Shown in pieces: positions 36,476-47,499 of a stretch of DNA of 64,000 bases. This DNA is from Camelus bactrianus (lineage: Eukaryota; Chordata; Mammalia; Artiodactyla; Camelidae). The notes beneath the pieces were generated by a model, which was given only the letters and a program-made list of their open reading frames with translations, had not been told where the DNA came from and ran no database searches. Location of the stretch: contig NC_133559.1 of NCBI RefSeq assembly GCF_048773025.1, forward strand, positions 22,908,501 through 22,972,500, given 5' to 3'. A program made the translations under genes and the position numbers. The stretch's first letter is position 1. Each line of letters opens with the position of its first letter.

Positions 36476-37440
36476 CTTCCTTTAGTTCTTTGAGCTTCTT
36501 TAGGACAGTTGTTTTAAAGTCTTCATCTAGTAGATCTGCCGTCAGATCTTTCTCAGGGACAATTTCTGTTGATTCATTGATTTTTCTTTGAATGGGCCAT
36601 AGTTTCTTGTTTTTTTGTATACCTTGTGATTTTGATGTTGTTGTTTTTGAAAACTGAACATTTAAATCTAATAATGTGGTAACTCTGGAGATCAGATTCT
36701 TCTTCCCTAGAGTTTTCTGGTTTTTTGCTATTGTTTTTGTTTATTGTTTTTTGATTTTAAAATTTCTGTACACTGTCTTTATGCCAAGGATAATCCTGAG
36801 GTGTAAACTCAGGGTCTCCTCAGGTTTTTTTCTGAGTCTGCACCTTTACTCGGGTATGCATGGTCAGTTTCTAATTTTTCTATATATATGGTTGCTTTTG
36901 AATATCATAGTCTTTAATGTCTGGCTCCCAAATTAGGAAAAAGAGAAAAAATGAATAGGAGAAATCAAAGAGCACCAGCTTTTTAAATCCTCTGAAAGTC
37001 ACTTCCACCAAAAGGGGAGAGTTTTTTCACAAAGAGGGAAATTACAACAATGGCTGCCCATTTCTTTGTTTACATCTCAGTAATTAGAAGCAGCAATCAG
37101 AGATCAGAAGATAGATCCCTAATATTTGGAGGACAGGGTCCTTGTTGCCTACCCTGACTGTGGTTGTTGTGTGCTAATTGCTCCGGGAACACATGCACAG
37201 CTGCCTGCCATGGGGCTAGGAGTAGGGTATGGGTAGCTGCAAATGTTTGAGAAGCTGAAATTGACCAAAATTAACCACAATTTGCTGTCCAAGCCTTCCC
37301 CTGGAAGTTGTAGGCTTTCAATAGACTCTAAAGTTCCAAAATAACTACATCAGACAAGATTCTGTCAGTGCAAATATATGCTAGGTCAGGAGACAGATTC
37401 CTGGTGCCTCCTACTCCACCATCTTCTTAGAATCCTTTTC

Positions 37441-37452
37441 CAAGCCCCAGGA
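37441..37452. repeat. Target-site duplication, right copy
   Basis: CAAGCCCCAGGA, directly after the L1 5' end; partner of 30786-30797. Confidence 0.85.
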
Positions 37453-37469
37453 TTGTGCACTTGGAAAAA

Positions 37470-37720
37470 AAATCATATGTTGTTATCAATAAGAGGGGAA
37501 AACAAGCAAGACAGAAAATTATATGTGCAGTATGAGCACATCTGCATTGAACAGCTACAACAGAGGCTCAATACAGAAAAAAAAATGGAAAGAAAATAAA
37601 CCAAATTTAAATGTGGTAGTCATTTTGGTTTGTGGTCTTAAGAGAAATTTCTTTTTATTCTACTTTTCTGTATTTTCCATATTTTCTGTATTGAAAAGTA
37701 AAAAGAATGCATTTACATAG
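37470..37720 (+). repeat. Ancient L1 3' end
   Basis: 'tttctttttattctacttttc', 'tgtattttccatattttctg' and 'aatgcatttacatagg' match the sense 3' end of old L1M elements. The fossil L1 to the left inserted near its start. Confidence 0.45.
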
Positions 37721-37809
37721 GAAATACAGTACATAAATTCAATGCTATAAAACTGGTCCTGGGACATGTGGCTCTTTTAAAATGTGTGCAATAGGCTTCC
37801 CATGGTGAG

Positions 37810-37885
37810 AAAGCCACACTGTCATTAACTCCAGGCTGGCACAGAGTAGGTGCTCAATAAATATTTGTTGACTGAATGAATGATT

Positions 37886-37888
<3 letters not shown>
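37810..37888 (+). repeat. L2 LINE 3' terminus
   Basis: 'ggctggcacagagtaggtg', 'ctcaataaatatttgttgac' and 'tgaatgaatgatta' are the L2 end in sense, immediately followed by a TG microsatellite. Confidence 0.85.

Positions 37889-37933
<45 letters not shown>
37889..37933. repeat. (GT)n microsatellite
   Basis: About 22 uninterrupted GT units, the longest dinucleotide repeat in the window and likely variable between individuals. Confidence 0.97.
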
Positions 37934-37936
<3 letters not shown>

Positions 37937-37939
37937 ACT

Positions 37940-38875
37940 TGGCTTGCAAATAACCGACAGCTTAATATAGGTGAGGAGTTTTTAATGGAGTGTTACTGAA
38001 AATGAAAAGCCCAGATTCTCCACTCTTGGCCCAACATCAGTTGTTACTGGCCTCAGTGCATCCTCACAGGAGGAAGGTCTACACTGGGGAGAGATGGTTA
38101 CTTCTTTGAGTAAGCAGCAAGAACCCTGTGTGCTGTCACTTTGTCCTCTTGATACCCAGGAATAGCCTTGGCTAGAGAAGTTCCTGTCATCATGCACCTT
38201 CCAGGATGGGGACTGGGGAAAAAATTGCCAGACAAATTTACTTTCCAAATATCTCACCAGACATACTAAATGAATAAAAAAGGTCATCTGGCAGTGTCTT
38301 GGCTGGGTGAAGAAAATAACTCAACATCTTATATTCCTTTTAATAGAGATTAGCAATTTTAGTGTGTTCTTCTACTTTGATTTTTTTGGAGAATGGAAGA
38401 AGGAAATGGTTTGAGGATGGGGGAAAGAGTCATGGCCATCTGTCCACCTAATTTGGAAAGTCTGAAAAATTGAGGTGGTAAAATGTTAAAAGAGAAGCAG
38501 CTGAATTATCTCTCTTGAGACATCTAACTGGTACCTATTATGGAAATGGGAAGCAGAAACCCAGAGTAATTGTTGGGCTTGCAGAGGGTACAATTTTCCA
38601 ATATTAGTAGGGTATTGGATTTTCTGAGTTACTGTAGTTGTTTGGTGCTGTCACTTTAAAAAAAGCTTTTGTAAGTTTCAGAGAAAAGACTATTTCGTAA
38701 AGTTTTGATCATTCTTCATCTCCCCTAATATCTTTTCTGATGACCAGGCCAGCATCCTTTTGAAATGAGTCAGAGAAGAGAAAATATTAAAAACACATTC
38801 TCAAGAAGACCTCCATCTCAGTCTTGCCAACATCTGAATCCTTTAATGATGTAAAATGTGGTTCAAAAAATATAA
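37940..38875. other. Unassigned sequence
   Basis: No gene or repeat is recognised. A 101-codon minus frame (37982-38287) shows no known motif. Confidence 0.4.
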
Positions 38876-38879
38876 GCAA

Positions 38880-39015
38880 GCACTTGTGTCTCATGTCTAT
38901 AACGTATGTTTCTTGAGAACAAGGAACTTCCCCATCTTATTCCCTGTATCCCAATACCTAGAATAGTGCCAGCACACAGGAGATCCTCAGTGTTTGTTTG
39001 ACTGAATATCATTTG
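38880..39015 (+). repeat. L2 LINE 3' end
   Basis: 'tttcttgagaacaaggaac', 'ccctgtatcccaatacctag' and 'gtttgtttgactgaat' follow the sense L2 3' order. Confidence 0.75.
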
Positions 39016-40270
39016 TTCTCTGCTGTACCCATGGTTTTGAGAATCTAAGAGCTGAAGCTCAAGTCCCCCACCATGACGAAAAACAGACTATGACTGTCAT
39101 TGTTTCCTAAAACCAGCAATCTTGCCTCCAGGTGACATGCTTTATTGTGATGGGACATGACAGAGCTGGAGTCTGGGTGGGCCAGGTCAGTAGCAAGAGA
39201 GCATGGAAGCCATTGGCTTTGTTTGAGGGGATCCCCAAATTGACATGTGGGGTGAGTATCAGGGTGGTAATGAGTTGTCTTTTATAGCTATGGCAGGGAA
39301 GTATAAGGTATTCTCATTCCACTGGCAACAACAAGTTTGAAACCAGAGTGGCTAGTTTGGTATGGAAGACAACAACTGGAAATCAGAAATTTGGTGGTTC
39401 AGATGAATTTCAATGACTGTTTTTAATGGAATAGCCCTGTATGTTCTGGATGCCAACGTGGGGACAATTTACTGGCACCATGTGGCTTCCGTGCCCAGGC
39501 GAGCCAGAATGAGCATCTGTTTTACTATTCAGGAAAGAGTAGTCTTCCTTTCCTGTCCATTTTCAGACTTTCCAGGCATATAGAACTTAATGCATGGGTA
39601 AAAGAAATACTCTTCTACCCCAAGGAGAATAGACTCCCACTAGGAAATTCTATTCCTCATCTACACCTGAGATGCAGGCTTTTTAGAATTATCTAAACAT
39701 TAACCTTTGGAAAGAGTTTACCCTACTGTTGACTCTGATGAAAAAGAACCTTTAGAGATCTTGTTTAGAAGAAAGATAGGGAAGTGTTCCCGTGCCATGA
39801 AGCCTTAATCCTTGGTCCAATTCATTGCACTGACTTCTTCCAGTAACTCTTGTTGGACAAAATATGGTGCCTGGGACAAAGAACTCCTGGAAACCAAAGC
39901 ATCCTTAAAGTTTGCCAAAACATACTTGTGAAATTCATGGACTCTGGACTTCAAATTAGACGCTGGGAGCTTCGGGTACCTTCTGACAACCTGGCAGCAG
40001 AGTCATAGGCAGGATGCTCTCTTAGGCACCCAGAGCCAGTGAGCTAGTGCTCGCTCCCACATGTGTGACCCTAAGTGGGGCTCTAGGCATCCTCCCATAT
40101 GAAGATTAACCTGACTCTCATGCTTTAGGCTCGAGAACTCCCTCCCACCACTATGATTGTTCAAGGTTTCTTCTCGTGGGTAAACTGCTAAGCCAGCAAG
40201 ACCCCTGAACTCTCACTTCAAAAGAACTTTTTTCTTTTGAGAATACAGCATGACAATTTTATTAAAATAA
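39016..40270. other. Unassigned sequence
   Basis: About 1.25 kb without a recognised repeat or gene; no frame stands out. Confidence 0.45.
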
Positions 40271-40277
40271 TGTTTGC

Positions 40278-41294
40278 AGCCAACTTTTTTTTAATTGAAA
40301 TGCAGTCAGTTTATAATATTGCATCAATTTCTGGTGTACAGCATGTTTCAGTCACACATAAACATACATATACACCTTTTCATATTCTTCTTCATTGCAG
40401 GTTACTACAAACCCTTGAATATAGTCCCTGTGCTCTACAGTATAAACTTGTTGTCTATCTATTTTATATATAGTAGTTAGTATCTGCAAATGTCGAATTC
40501 CCAATTTATCCCTTCCCATCCCCTTTACCCTCTGGTAACTATAAGTTTGTTTTCCATGTCTGTGGGACTGTTTCTGTAATGTAAATAAGTTTATTTGTGT
40601 CTTTTTTTTCCTGATTCCACATATGAGTAATATCATATGACATTTTTCTTTTTCTTTCTGGATTCACTTAGAATGACAGTCTTCAGATTCATCCATGTTG
40701 CTGCAAATAGCATTATTTTATTCTTTTTGTGGCTGAGTAGTATTCCATTGTATAAATATACCACAACTTCTTTTTCCAGTCATCTGTCAATGGACATTTA
40801 AGTTGTTTCCATGTCTTGGCCGTTGTAAGTAGTTTATATTGCTATGAGCACTGGGGTGCATGTATTTTTTCAAATTAGAGTTTCCTCCAGATACATGGCC
40901 AGGAGTAGGATTGCTGGATCATATGTTAAGTCTATTTTTAGTTTTTTGAGGACTCTCCATACTGTTTCCATAACAGCTGCACCAGTTGCATTCCCACCAG
41001 CCGTGTAGGAGGGCTCCCCTTTCTCCACAGCCTCTCCAGCATTTGTCATTTGTGGACTTTTGAATGATGACCATTCTGACTGGTGTGAGGTGATACTTCA
41101 TTGTAGTTTTGATTTGCATTTCTCTGAAAATGAGTGACATTGAGCATTTGTTCATGTGTGTATTGACCATTTGTATGTCTTCATTGGACAATTGCTTGTC
41201 TAGGTCTTCTGCCCATTTTTGGATTGGGTTGTTTGCTTTTTTGTTATTAAGTTGTATGAGCTGTTTATATATTCTGGAAATTAAGTCAAGGGCA
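40278..41294 (-). repeat. 5'-truncated L1, about 1 kb
   Basis: Antisense: T-run, 'aattgaaatgcagtcag', 'gtgctctacagtataaac', 'gattccacatatgagtaat', 'gctgagtagtattccattg', 'ccacagcctctccagcatt' and 'ctgtttatatattctgg'. This is the 3' UTR plus the last part of ORF2 of a cetartiodactyl-type L1. ORF2 is broken. The 90-codon minus frame at 40919-41191 is a real ORF2 remnant. Confidence 0.9.
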
Positions 41295-41324
41295 CTTTTT
41301 ATTTCAGTTGATCTGTTGGCCCAG

Positions 41325-41503
41325 TTGTCAGTTTGGGAACCATGGCTGGGCTGACTGTATCAGGATTACCTGGGAAGATTTTTAACAACTACAGAATTCA
41401 GGGCTCTTCCTTGGAAATTCTCTGTGTATAAGGTAGAAGCCCTGGAATGTGTATTTCTAGAAAAGATTCTGATGTGGAAAGCAGTCTGGAACCAATGGTT
41501 TAT
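41325..41503 (+). mobile_element. MER5A-like hAT-Charlie DNA transposon copy
   Basis: 'cagtttgggaaccatggctg', 'atcaggattacctgggaag', 'gaagccctggaatgtg' and 'agattctgatgtggaaagc', ending with 'gtctggaaccaatgg', are MER5A landmarks with matching ends. It is non-autonomous, ancient and carries no coding capacity. Confidence 0.7.
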
Positions 41504-41955
41504 TGCCCCCCCCCCATTGACTCATGAGTATTTGCCTGGGGAAACTGGAGTCAGATCCTCTCAACCCTGTTGCCATGTTGGTGAGGCACTGGGAACCTCA
41601 AAATCCTCCAAGTGGTTTAACTTTTACATGGACCAAAGTTATCTTTAAGCAATCTCAGTGTTTCCTTTCCCCAGACACGCTCTTCTTTCTGTTTAGCCTT
41701 TCAAGAGCAGCTCCAAGGATACACCTTCTTAATCCTATCTAACAACTGCTCTCAAGAAGAGAAATCAGTTCTGCATGAAAAAGACCATTTTAAAAGGGTT
41801 ATCTTTTATTAGCAGTCACTTTGGGGAGATACAATTTGTCTTTCACTTATGTAGAGGAAAGAATTCATGGGAAATGTGGTACAAGTGGTTTCAGAATGAT
41901 AAATGTCAAGTTATTAATTTCACTTTTAATGATTAGTTGCCCAAGTCTTACATTT
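41504..41955. other. Unassigned sequence
   Basis: Nothing is recognised; a C9 run lies near 41507. Confidence 0.4.
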
Positions 41956-41959
41956 AATT

Positions 41960-42057
41960 AAAATGGTTATTTTTTTACATCTGTCAAAATCCATCAAATT
42001 GTACATCTGAAATATGTGTAGTTTACCATACAGAAATTACACCGCAATAAAGTTAAA
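41960..42057 (+). repeat. Ancient L1 3' UTR end
   Basis: 'atccatcaaattgtacatctg' and 'accgcaataaagttaaattt' are the sense end of old L1M elements. A younger L1 in the opposite orientation starts in its A-rich tail, so the two form a tail-to-tail pair. Confidence 0.65.
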
Positions 42058-42920
42058 TTTTTATTTTTTATTAAAGTATAGTTGATTTACAATGTTTCAA
42101 GGGAACAGCAGCGTGATTCAGTTATACATATAGATAAATAAGTATTCTTTTTCAGATTCTTTTACATTATAGATGATTATCAGATACTGAATATGTTTCC
42201 CCGTGCTATACAGTACGTCCTTGTTATTTATCTGATGTATATATAGTCGTGTATACCTGTTGATCCCAAATTCCAAATTCCTCCCACTCTCCCCTTTCCC
42301 CTTTGGTAACCGTAAATTTGTTTTTTATGTCTGTGAGTCTATTTCTGTTTTATAAATAGGTTCATTTGTATCATTCTTTTTAGATTCCACATATAAGTGA
42401 TACCATAAGATATTTGTAATTCTCTGTCTGACTTACTTCACATAGTATGCTAATCCCTGGGTCCATCCATGTTGCTACAAATGGCATTATTTCATTCTTT
42501 TTTCTGACTGAGTAGTAGTCCATTGTGTGCGTGTGTGTATGTGTGTGTGTGTGTGTGTGTATCTCACAACTTCTTTATCCAGTCACCTGTTGATGGACAT
42601 TTAGATTGCTTCTGCATCTTGCCTATTGTAAATAGTTCTGCTATGAACATTGGGGTACATGTGTCTCTTCGAGTTAGAGTTTTCTCCAGATATATGCCCA
42701 GCAGTGAGATTGCTGGATCACATGGTAATTCTATTTTTAGTTTTTAAAAAACCTTTTTACTGTACATTCTCTGTAATGGCTGTACCAATTTACATTCCCA
42801 CCAACAGTGTAAGAAGGTTCCCTTTTCTCTACACCCTCTCCAGCATTTGTTACTCATAGGCTTTTTATGATGGCCATTCTGATTGGTGTGGGGTGATACC
42901 TCATACTGTGGTTTTTGAGA
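42058..42920 (-). repeat. 5'-truncated L1, about 0.86 kb
   Basis: Antisense: 'ttaaagtatagttgattta', 'ccccgtgctatacagtacg', 'ggtccatccatgttgctac', 'ccagatatatgcccagc', 'cattcccaccaacagtg' and 'tcattctgattggtgtgg'-like text. It holds the 3' UTR and ORF2 tail and is interrupted by a TG tract at 42524-42561. Its 3' tail wording differs from the copy at 40.3 kb, which suggests a different L1 subfamily. Confidence 0.88.
42524..42561. repeat. (TG)n microsatellite inside L1
   Basis: Interrupted TG repeat grown at the point where L1 reads 'ccattgt...'. Confidence 0.9.
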
Positions 42921-43705
42921 CCATTTTTGATTCATTATTCCTACTGTGAGAGTCTCCTCTCCCCATGCTGCCCTTCTTCTCAGGATCATGGCCCCATTAT
43001 ACTTCCTTCCTGTGACCTTGGTGCATGCCAGTATTCCCTTTGGCAGGCAAAGATTTGGGGAATGTGAGTCTAAAATTTTAAAACCATGGCTTTCACAATA
43101 AGAAATGCATTTCATATTGTGATTCTTTGCAATCATGCATACCTAAAAAAAAGGAACACGTAACAGTACGAACTCTTACTACATGTAATACACTCTGCTC
43201 TCTAATCCATACTGTTCTGTTTAACTTTAAAAAGTAGACTGGCTTAGATCTACAGAATTATTTTCATGATTCACTAAGGTGATTCAACTCGTTTTTGAAA
43301 AACACTGCTGTAAGGATTCCCAGAATGACCTGTATCTTAAATACGGGTGTGGAGAGAATGAATTAACAGAGAATTCAGGCTATTAACAGATTGTCAGCTT
43401 AGTTATTTGCTCTTAAAGACATGGGTCAGTTATGCCGATTCAATATGTAGCTGTTATAGCTTATAGCAACATATGGAAACTGCTGGCATGGCAGCCTTGG
43501 CTAGAATCTATAGCTGAATATTCTGAGCAGGTTCTGCTATTGAAAAGACTGTAAGGGGTGAAGCACATGCCAGACTATGGGGCATGAGCTATCAAAGACA
43601 TTTAATTTTCAACATGAGACTGAGGATCTATATTGATTTCAAAAGCCATTCCGGTGGACTGTATTCTTTTATGGCAGGTTCCTTTTAAAAACAGTTTGAA
43701 TGTAA
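42921..43705. other. Unassigned sequence
   Basis: No gene or confident repeat is seen. A 130-codon minus frame (42744-43136) overlaps the L1 and its L1 part explains its length. Confidence 0.4.
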
Positions 43706-43714
43706 CTAGGGATA

Positions 43715-43905
43715 AAGGCTCGTGCTTAGGATCACAGGCTCAGGAGTTAGAGAAACCTTGACTTGGTTCCTAGCTCTGCAATTTATTAGCTGTGTGCCCT
43801 TGGTAAATTACTTAACCTCTCTGAGTTTCAGTAAAACTAGGAGAAAAGTAGAATCTACCTACCAATAAGGGTATTATGAGGAGCCAATGAAAGAGCATGC
43901 AGTGT
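43715..43905 (+). repeat. MIR SINE
   Basis: Sense MIR order: 'atcacaggctcaggagttag', 'cttggttcctagctctgc', 'tattagctgtgtgcccttgg' and 'cttaacctctctgagtttc'. Confidence 0.85.
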
Positions 43906-44010
43906 GAGGCAGGGTGCATTACATGGCAACAGTCACAGCCTGACAGTAATTATTTGCATCACGTCAAATGCCAGATGTAGGTTCAGACAGCCTTTTTTGT
44001 TTTTACCTCA

Positions 44011-44067
44011 GAATGTGTGGACCTCAGCTGGAGAACGTGTGGACCTCAGCTGGAGAATGTGTGGACA
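44011..44067. repeat. 22-base tandem repeat, 2.6 copies
   Basis: Units begin at 44011, 44033 and 44055. The first two differ at one base and each carries a CAGCTG E-box; the third is partial. High identity implies a recent duplication. Confidence 0.9.
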
Positions 44068-44439
44068 GTGACCTTATCTAAGTTATCAGTATTGTGTCAC
44101 AGTATCACTTACCAACTGGTTAGGCAGAGAATGACCAGCAAGACTGGTCAGGCTTCTCCATGCTCTGTCAATCCTTGCTGAGTTCCCGATGAAGTTTCTC
44201 CAGCCAGGTCTTCATCCAAGACCTATATATGTCACAGTCACCTATCTATATCAGAGGAGTTTAGCTCTGCTGTCCCTTGGGTGGAGCTGAATCAAGTTGT
44301 ATTGAGATGCGATCTAAGTTCTATAAGGCCTTGAGGGCAGACTGGCTGCTTCAGTGTCTCCACGTTAATTAATGAGTGAGGACGTTTCCTCCACCGGAAC
44401 TTGAAAAGAATTCTACTCAACAAACATTTCGGAGGCGTC

Positions 44440-44665
44440 AATAATAATTATGATAGTAATCATATTAGCTAACACATCTACAGTACTTACTATGTGTTCT
44501 AGAAATCTTTACATATATTATCTCATTTATTAACCACAACAACCCACGGGATTGGTAGTATTATTATGTCCTTTTTGAAGATGAGGCAACTAAGGCACAG
44601 AGAGGTGAAGTAATTTTTCCAAGGTCACACAGCAAGTAAACTGAAGCACAGAGCCAAATTCTGTA
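44440..44665 (-). repeat. MIR SINE
   Basis: A nearly full antisense MIR: 'agtacttactatgtgttc', 'atattatctcatttattaac', 'gatgaggcaactaaggcac' and 'aaggtcacacagcaagta'. Confidence 0.9.
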
Positions 44666-44669
44666 AGAG

Positions 44670-45355
44670 TATAAGGCAGCAGCATTAGAACTATCTCTTT
44701 TGGACTCATGTAGTTTTGGCTTTTTGCTTTTCCTTGTGAAGGTTGTGTAGATAAATGGTGGGGAGTGTCATCTCTTAAGTAGTCAGCAGAGTCATACAAA
44801 AATAGGAAGTGGTGATTCTTTGGCCTTTGCAATGGCGAGATAATCATACAACAGACTCTGTGCACACCATACTAACAAGCAGGTGTCCCTAAGAAATAGC
44901 ACCCCTTGGCTTAATATGGCCCGAGAGGGAGAAGTGTTGGAAAGAGGGTGATGAGGTTCAAGATTAGCAGGCTCTGAGGACCCTCGGGGATTCCTGTAGG
45001 TATTTCTGAGCAATTGCAGAGGGCTGGCTCTGAGAGACGTCATGAATAGGGGAGGATCTCTCATGGCCTTTTCATTCCTTGCACTTTCTTTTTCTCCCTT
45101 GGTCTGCTTGTGTTATTTAGTGCCTGGTAAGGTTCAGGCTTCTCTAGAGAAAATCTAAATGCCTTGCTTTGACTCTAGGAGGTCCCTTTTTCTGAGCTCT
45201 GCATCAAGAAGCCTCAGGATGCAAGATAAAACGCAGTGAGTTGATTTGTAAAATTGACTGTCATTGCTTTATTCCCCCAATTTACAGCACATCAGCCTTA
45301 AAGCACAGAAAGTTACAAAAAAAAAAAAAAAACCCAGAACAATATTTTCTCAAGC
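44670..45355. other. Unassigned sequence with an A17 run
   Basis: No gene is recognised. An uninterrupted A-run near 45315-45332 could be a retroposon tail, but no source or duplication is evident. Confidence 0.35.
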
Positions 45356-45359
45356 CTGG

Positions 45360-46490
45360 ATTTGAAGATTTAGCTTTTGGAAGAGAAATACATGGGGAAG
45401 TGCCCGTGGCTGGGGGCCCCTCTCTACCTCCTCCTGGCCACAGGGCAGGGTTTCCAGCTGACTGACAAACTCTGAGGCCTCACACTGAACACTGCTGCTC
45501 ACTAACTCTTGCTGGAAAAGAGCCAGCTGGTGGAAGAGGGGGTGTGTGTGGAGAGGAGCCTTCTCCCCCCCACAGTCCTGCTGTCCACACCTCCCTCCCT
45601 CCCTCCACCATGCCTGTAACTGGGCTTCCTCAGTTCCCAGCTTGGCTTGGCAGTATCGCTCTGAGCACCCGTCTCCAAGAAGTCTCTCTGCCTCCCCAGC
45701 TCCTGGGGCACCCGAAAGGGCAGTGCTGGATAAGTCTCAGGAACACAGACCAGCCCTGGGGAGAAGGCCGCTCCATGGTTTTTGGGCGGGCAGACCTGAA
45801 ATAAGTTGGCAGGCCTTACTCCAGTCCTGAGGGGACAGGTACCCACATCAGGAAACCACCATCCTAACTGGCCCCTTTTTTGGCAGTCTGAAGTGAGAGG
45901 CGAATAAGGGAAAAGGAGAATGTAGAATTCCACCCTACCTTAAGGGCAGGCTTGCGGTTGGCGGGGAGTGGAGATGGGCAGGCCTGAAGGACCAGGTGGG
46001 GACGGGGACAGGCAGGGGTCACTGAGTAGCACGTGAGTTGTCTGCTGGGCGAGGTCTGTCTTTGTAGACGCCTATCCTGTACCTCTCCCTGCACTCATGA
46101 GGGGCACCACGATGCGACAGAGAATGGATGAAGGAAAATATTTTCTTCCTCCGGCAGTAATTTCCTTCCATGACACTGGTTGGGACCTCCTTCTCTCCCT
46201 GTCTCCACCCCTCCCTCTGGCTCCTGCCAGGAAGGAAAATCCTACGTCCACACCTGGACTCATACACCAGACGAAAACACTAAAGCCAGTCACCCGACTG
46301 CGCACACATCCTCCCGCACCCCACACCGGCCACGCTAAACGGCCCTCCTGGATGTACCTGTGGCGGCGCGTGGGAGAGCGGCCCCTCCTCGTCTCTGACC
46401 CCCACCCGTACCCCACAGCGCCCTTTTCTCTCCATCTCGCTTCGCTCTGCCCTTGGCCCACCCGCCACCACCCATCCTGTTAATGCAGCA
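45360..46490. other. GC-rich stretch without a recognised gene
   Basis: Clearly richer in GC than its surroundings, with long frames on both strands (143 codons at 45502-45933 and 129 codons at 46072-46461 on minus; 128 codons at 46097-46483 on plus). Such frames are expected from base composition. Protein wording is low-complexity (Pro, Ser, Arg, Gly) and unrecognised. It may be a regulatory or noncoding-transcript region. Confidence 0.35.
46271..46463. promoter_or_regulatory. Small CpG-rich cluster
   Basis: I count 17 CpGs in 193 bases, at or above the level expected from composition, within the GC-rich stretch. It is a candidate unmethylated regulatory element. No TATA box or gene start is evident, and strand cannot be told. 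Confidence 0.4.
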
Positions 46491-47375
46491 GGATTGTTGA
46501 GAGGGTGGAGGGTTTCTGAAAATAAGTCTGAACCCAAAGTGACGAAGAGGGAAGAGAAGCTTACTGAATATTGGATTAAGACTGGCTCCAAGAATATTGA
46601 TATTCCCATAAGAAGGCCGTTAGCTTGCCCACTACTTTAGATCCCCATGAATATTTCATTGGTTGATTTAAGCTCTGAGATTTTTAAAACACGCAGACAC
46701 AGACACAGACAAAGCACCTTTTCAGCAACAGGGCCATCGTGCCCTCCTCCTGTGCCTGGGGCTCAGACACAGAGCTGGGGTGATGCCATGTGGCAGCTTT
46801 GAGACAGAGTTGTCCATCCACCTCAAAGGGATCTAAATTTATATCTAACCAGGGGCATCTCCTAGTGTGGCCAGGGCAAGCTCTCCAGAAGGCAAACAGT
46901 GGTTTAACACGCATTTGTGACTCACCGAGGAAGCCGATTTCCCCAACTACTCATTGCTGAGGGGGACCCATTGTCAAAGTAGCTTATAAAGGTTAATAAA
47001 GGGGGCAAATCCATTTTAATAATAGCATTTGGGGGTAGAGGAAAAATTGAGGCTATGATTTATATAGCTCTGACCCTGGACAAGAATGGATGCTCTTAAA
47101 AGTATGGATCTCTACATAATTCCAATAATTTCAAAATAAGGAGTTTTTACTAGTTCCCTCAGCCACAGTGGCTCACTACTCTGGTACTTTGACATTCTCT
47201 TTTCTCCACTGTAACAAATTCTCATGCCAAGGGGGAAAAGAAAACAGCCATTCAACACAATCCTGAAAAATCTTTCAATCATACTGAAACCTATTAGTCC
47301 AAATCCTTTTCTTCCCTAAGCTGATTAATGGCAGTCATAGTGAACACTGCTGCTTTCCTTGCAGAAGAGTTTGCA
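46491..47375. other. Unassigned AT-rich sequence
   Basis: Repeat-poor; no gene is seen. Confidence 0.4.
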
Positions 47376-47379
47376 ACAG

Positions 47380-47480
47380 TGGAAAGAACTGTTACTTTGA
47401 GTTAGAAGACCTGGTGTGTATAGAATCAGCTTGGCCACAGAGACTTTGGGCAAGTCACTTCTCAGTTGTTTTTCATTCTA
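47380..47480 (+). repeat. MIR SINE fragment
   Basis: 'gagttagaagacctggtgtg' and 'cacagagactttgggcaagt' are the sense MIR tRNA-related and core words. Confidence 0.65.
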
Positions 47481-47499
47481 CAATCACGCGTTAAATGTC

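Larger units (their letters stand above)
30798..37440 (-). repeat. Nearly full-length fossil L1 (L1MA/L1MB-like) with target duplications
   Basis: The 3' end (poly-A seen as a T-run at 30811-30821, then 'tgtgctaaatacacataat') lies on the left. ORF2 runs antisense from about 31.2 kb, with landmarks such as 'ggattgcattgaatctgtag', 'gatcttagaggaaatcc', 'ccaacttttggtttcattg' and 'ggcctaacatatggtctatcc'. The 5' region ends with 'cctcctactccaccatctt', the reverse of a typical L1 start. Flanking 12-base copies of CAAGCCCCAGGA (30786-30797 and 37441-37452) are identical. Removing two nested inserts leaves about 6.1 kb, near full length. It is heavily diverged, with frames of at most about 100 codons. 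Confidence 0.9.

Noticed and set aside
31132-36936. Numerous 60-100-codon plus-strand frames
   Set aside because: They are shadows of the antisense fossil L1 and its nested insert.
45315-45332. A-run as the tail of a plus-strand retrocopy
   Set aside because: No AATAAA at the usual distance, no recognisable transcript upstream and no target duplication.
45502-46483. Cluster of 128-143-codon frames on both strands
   Set aside because: They overlap each other on opposite strands in GC-rich DNA where stops are rare. No domain is recognised, so they are noted only as part of the GC-rich stretch.
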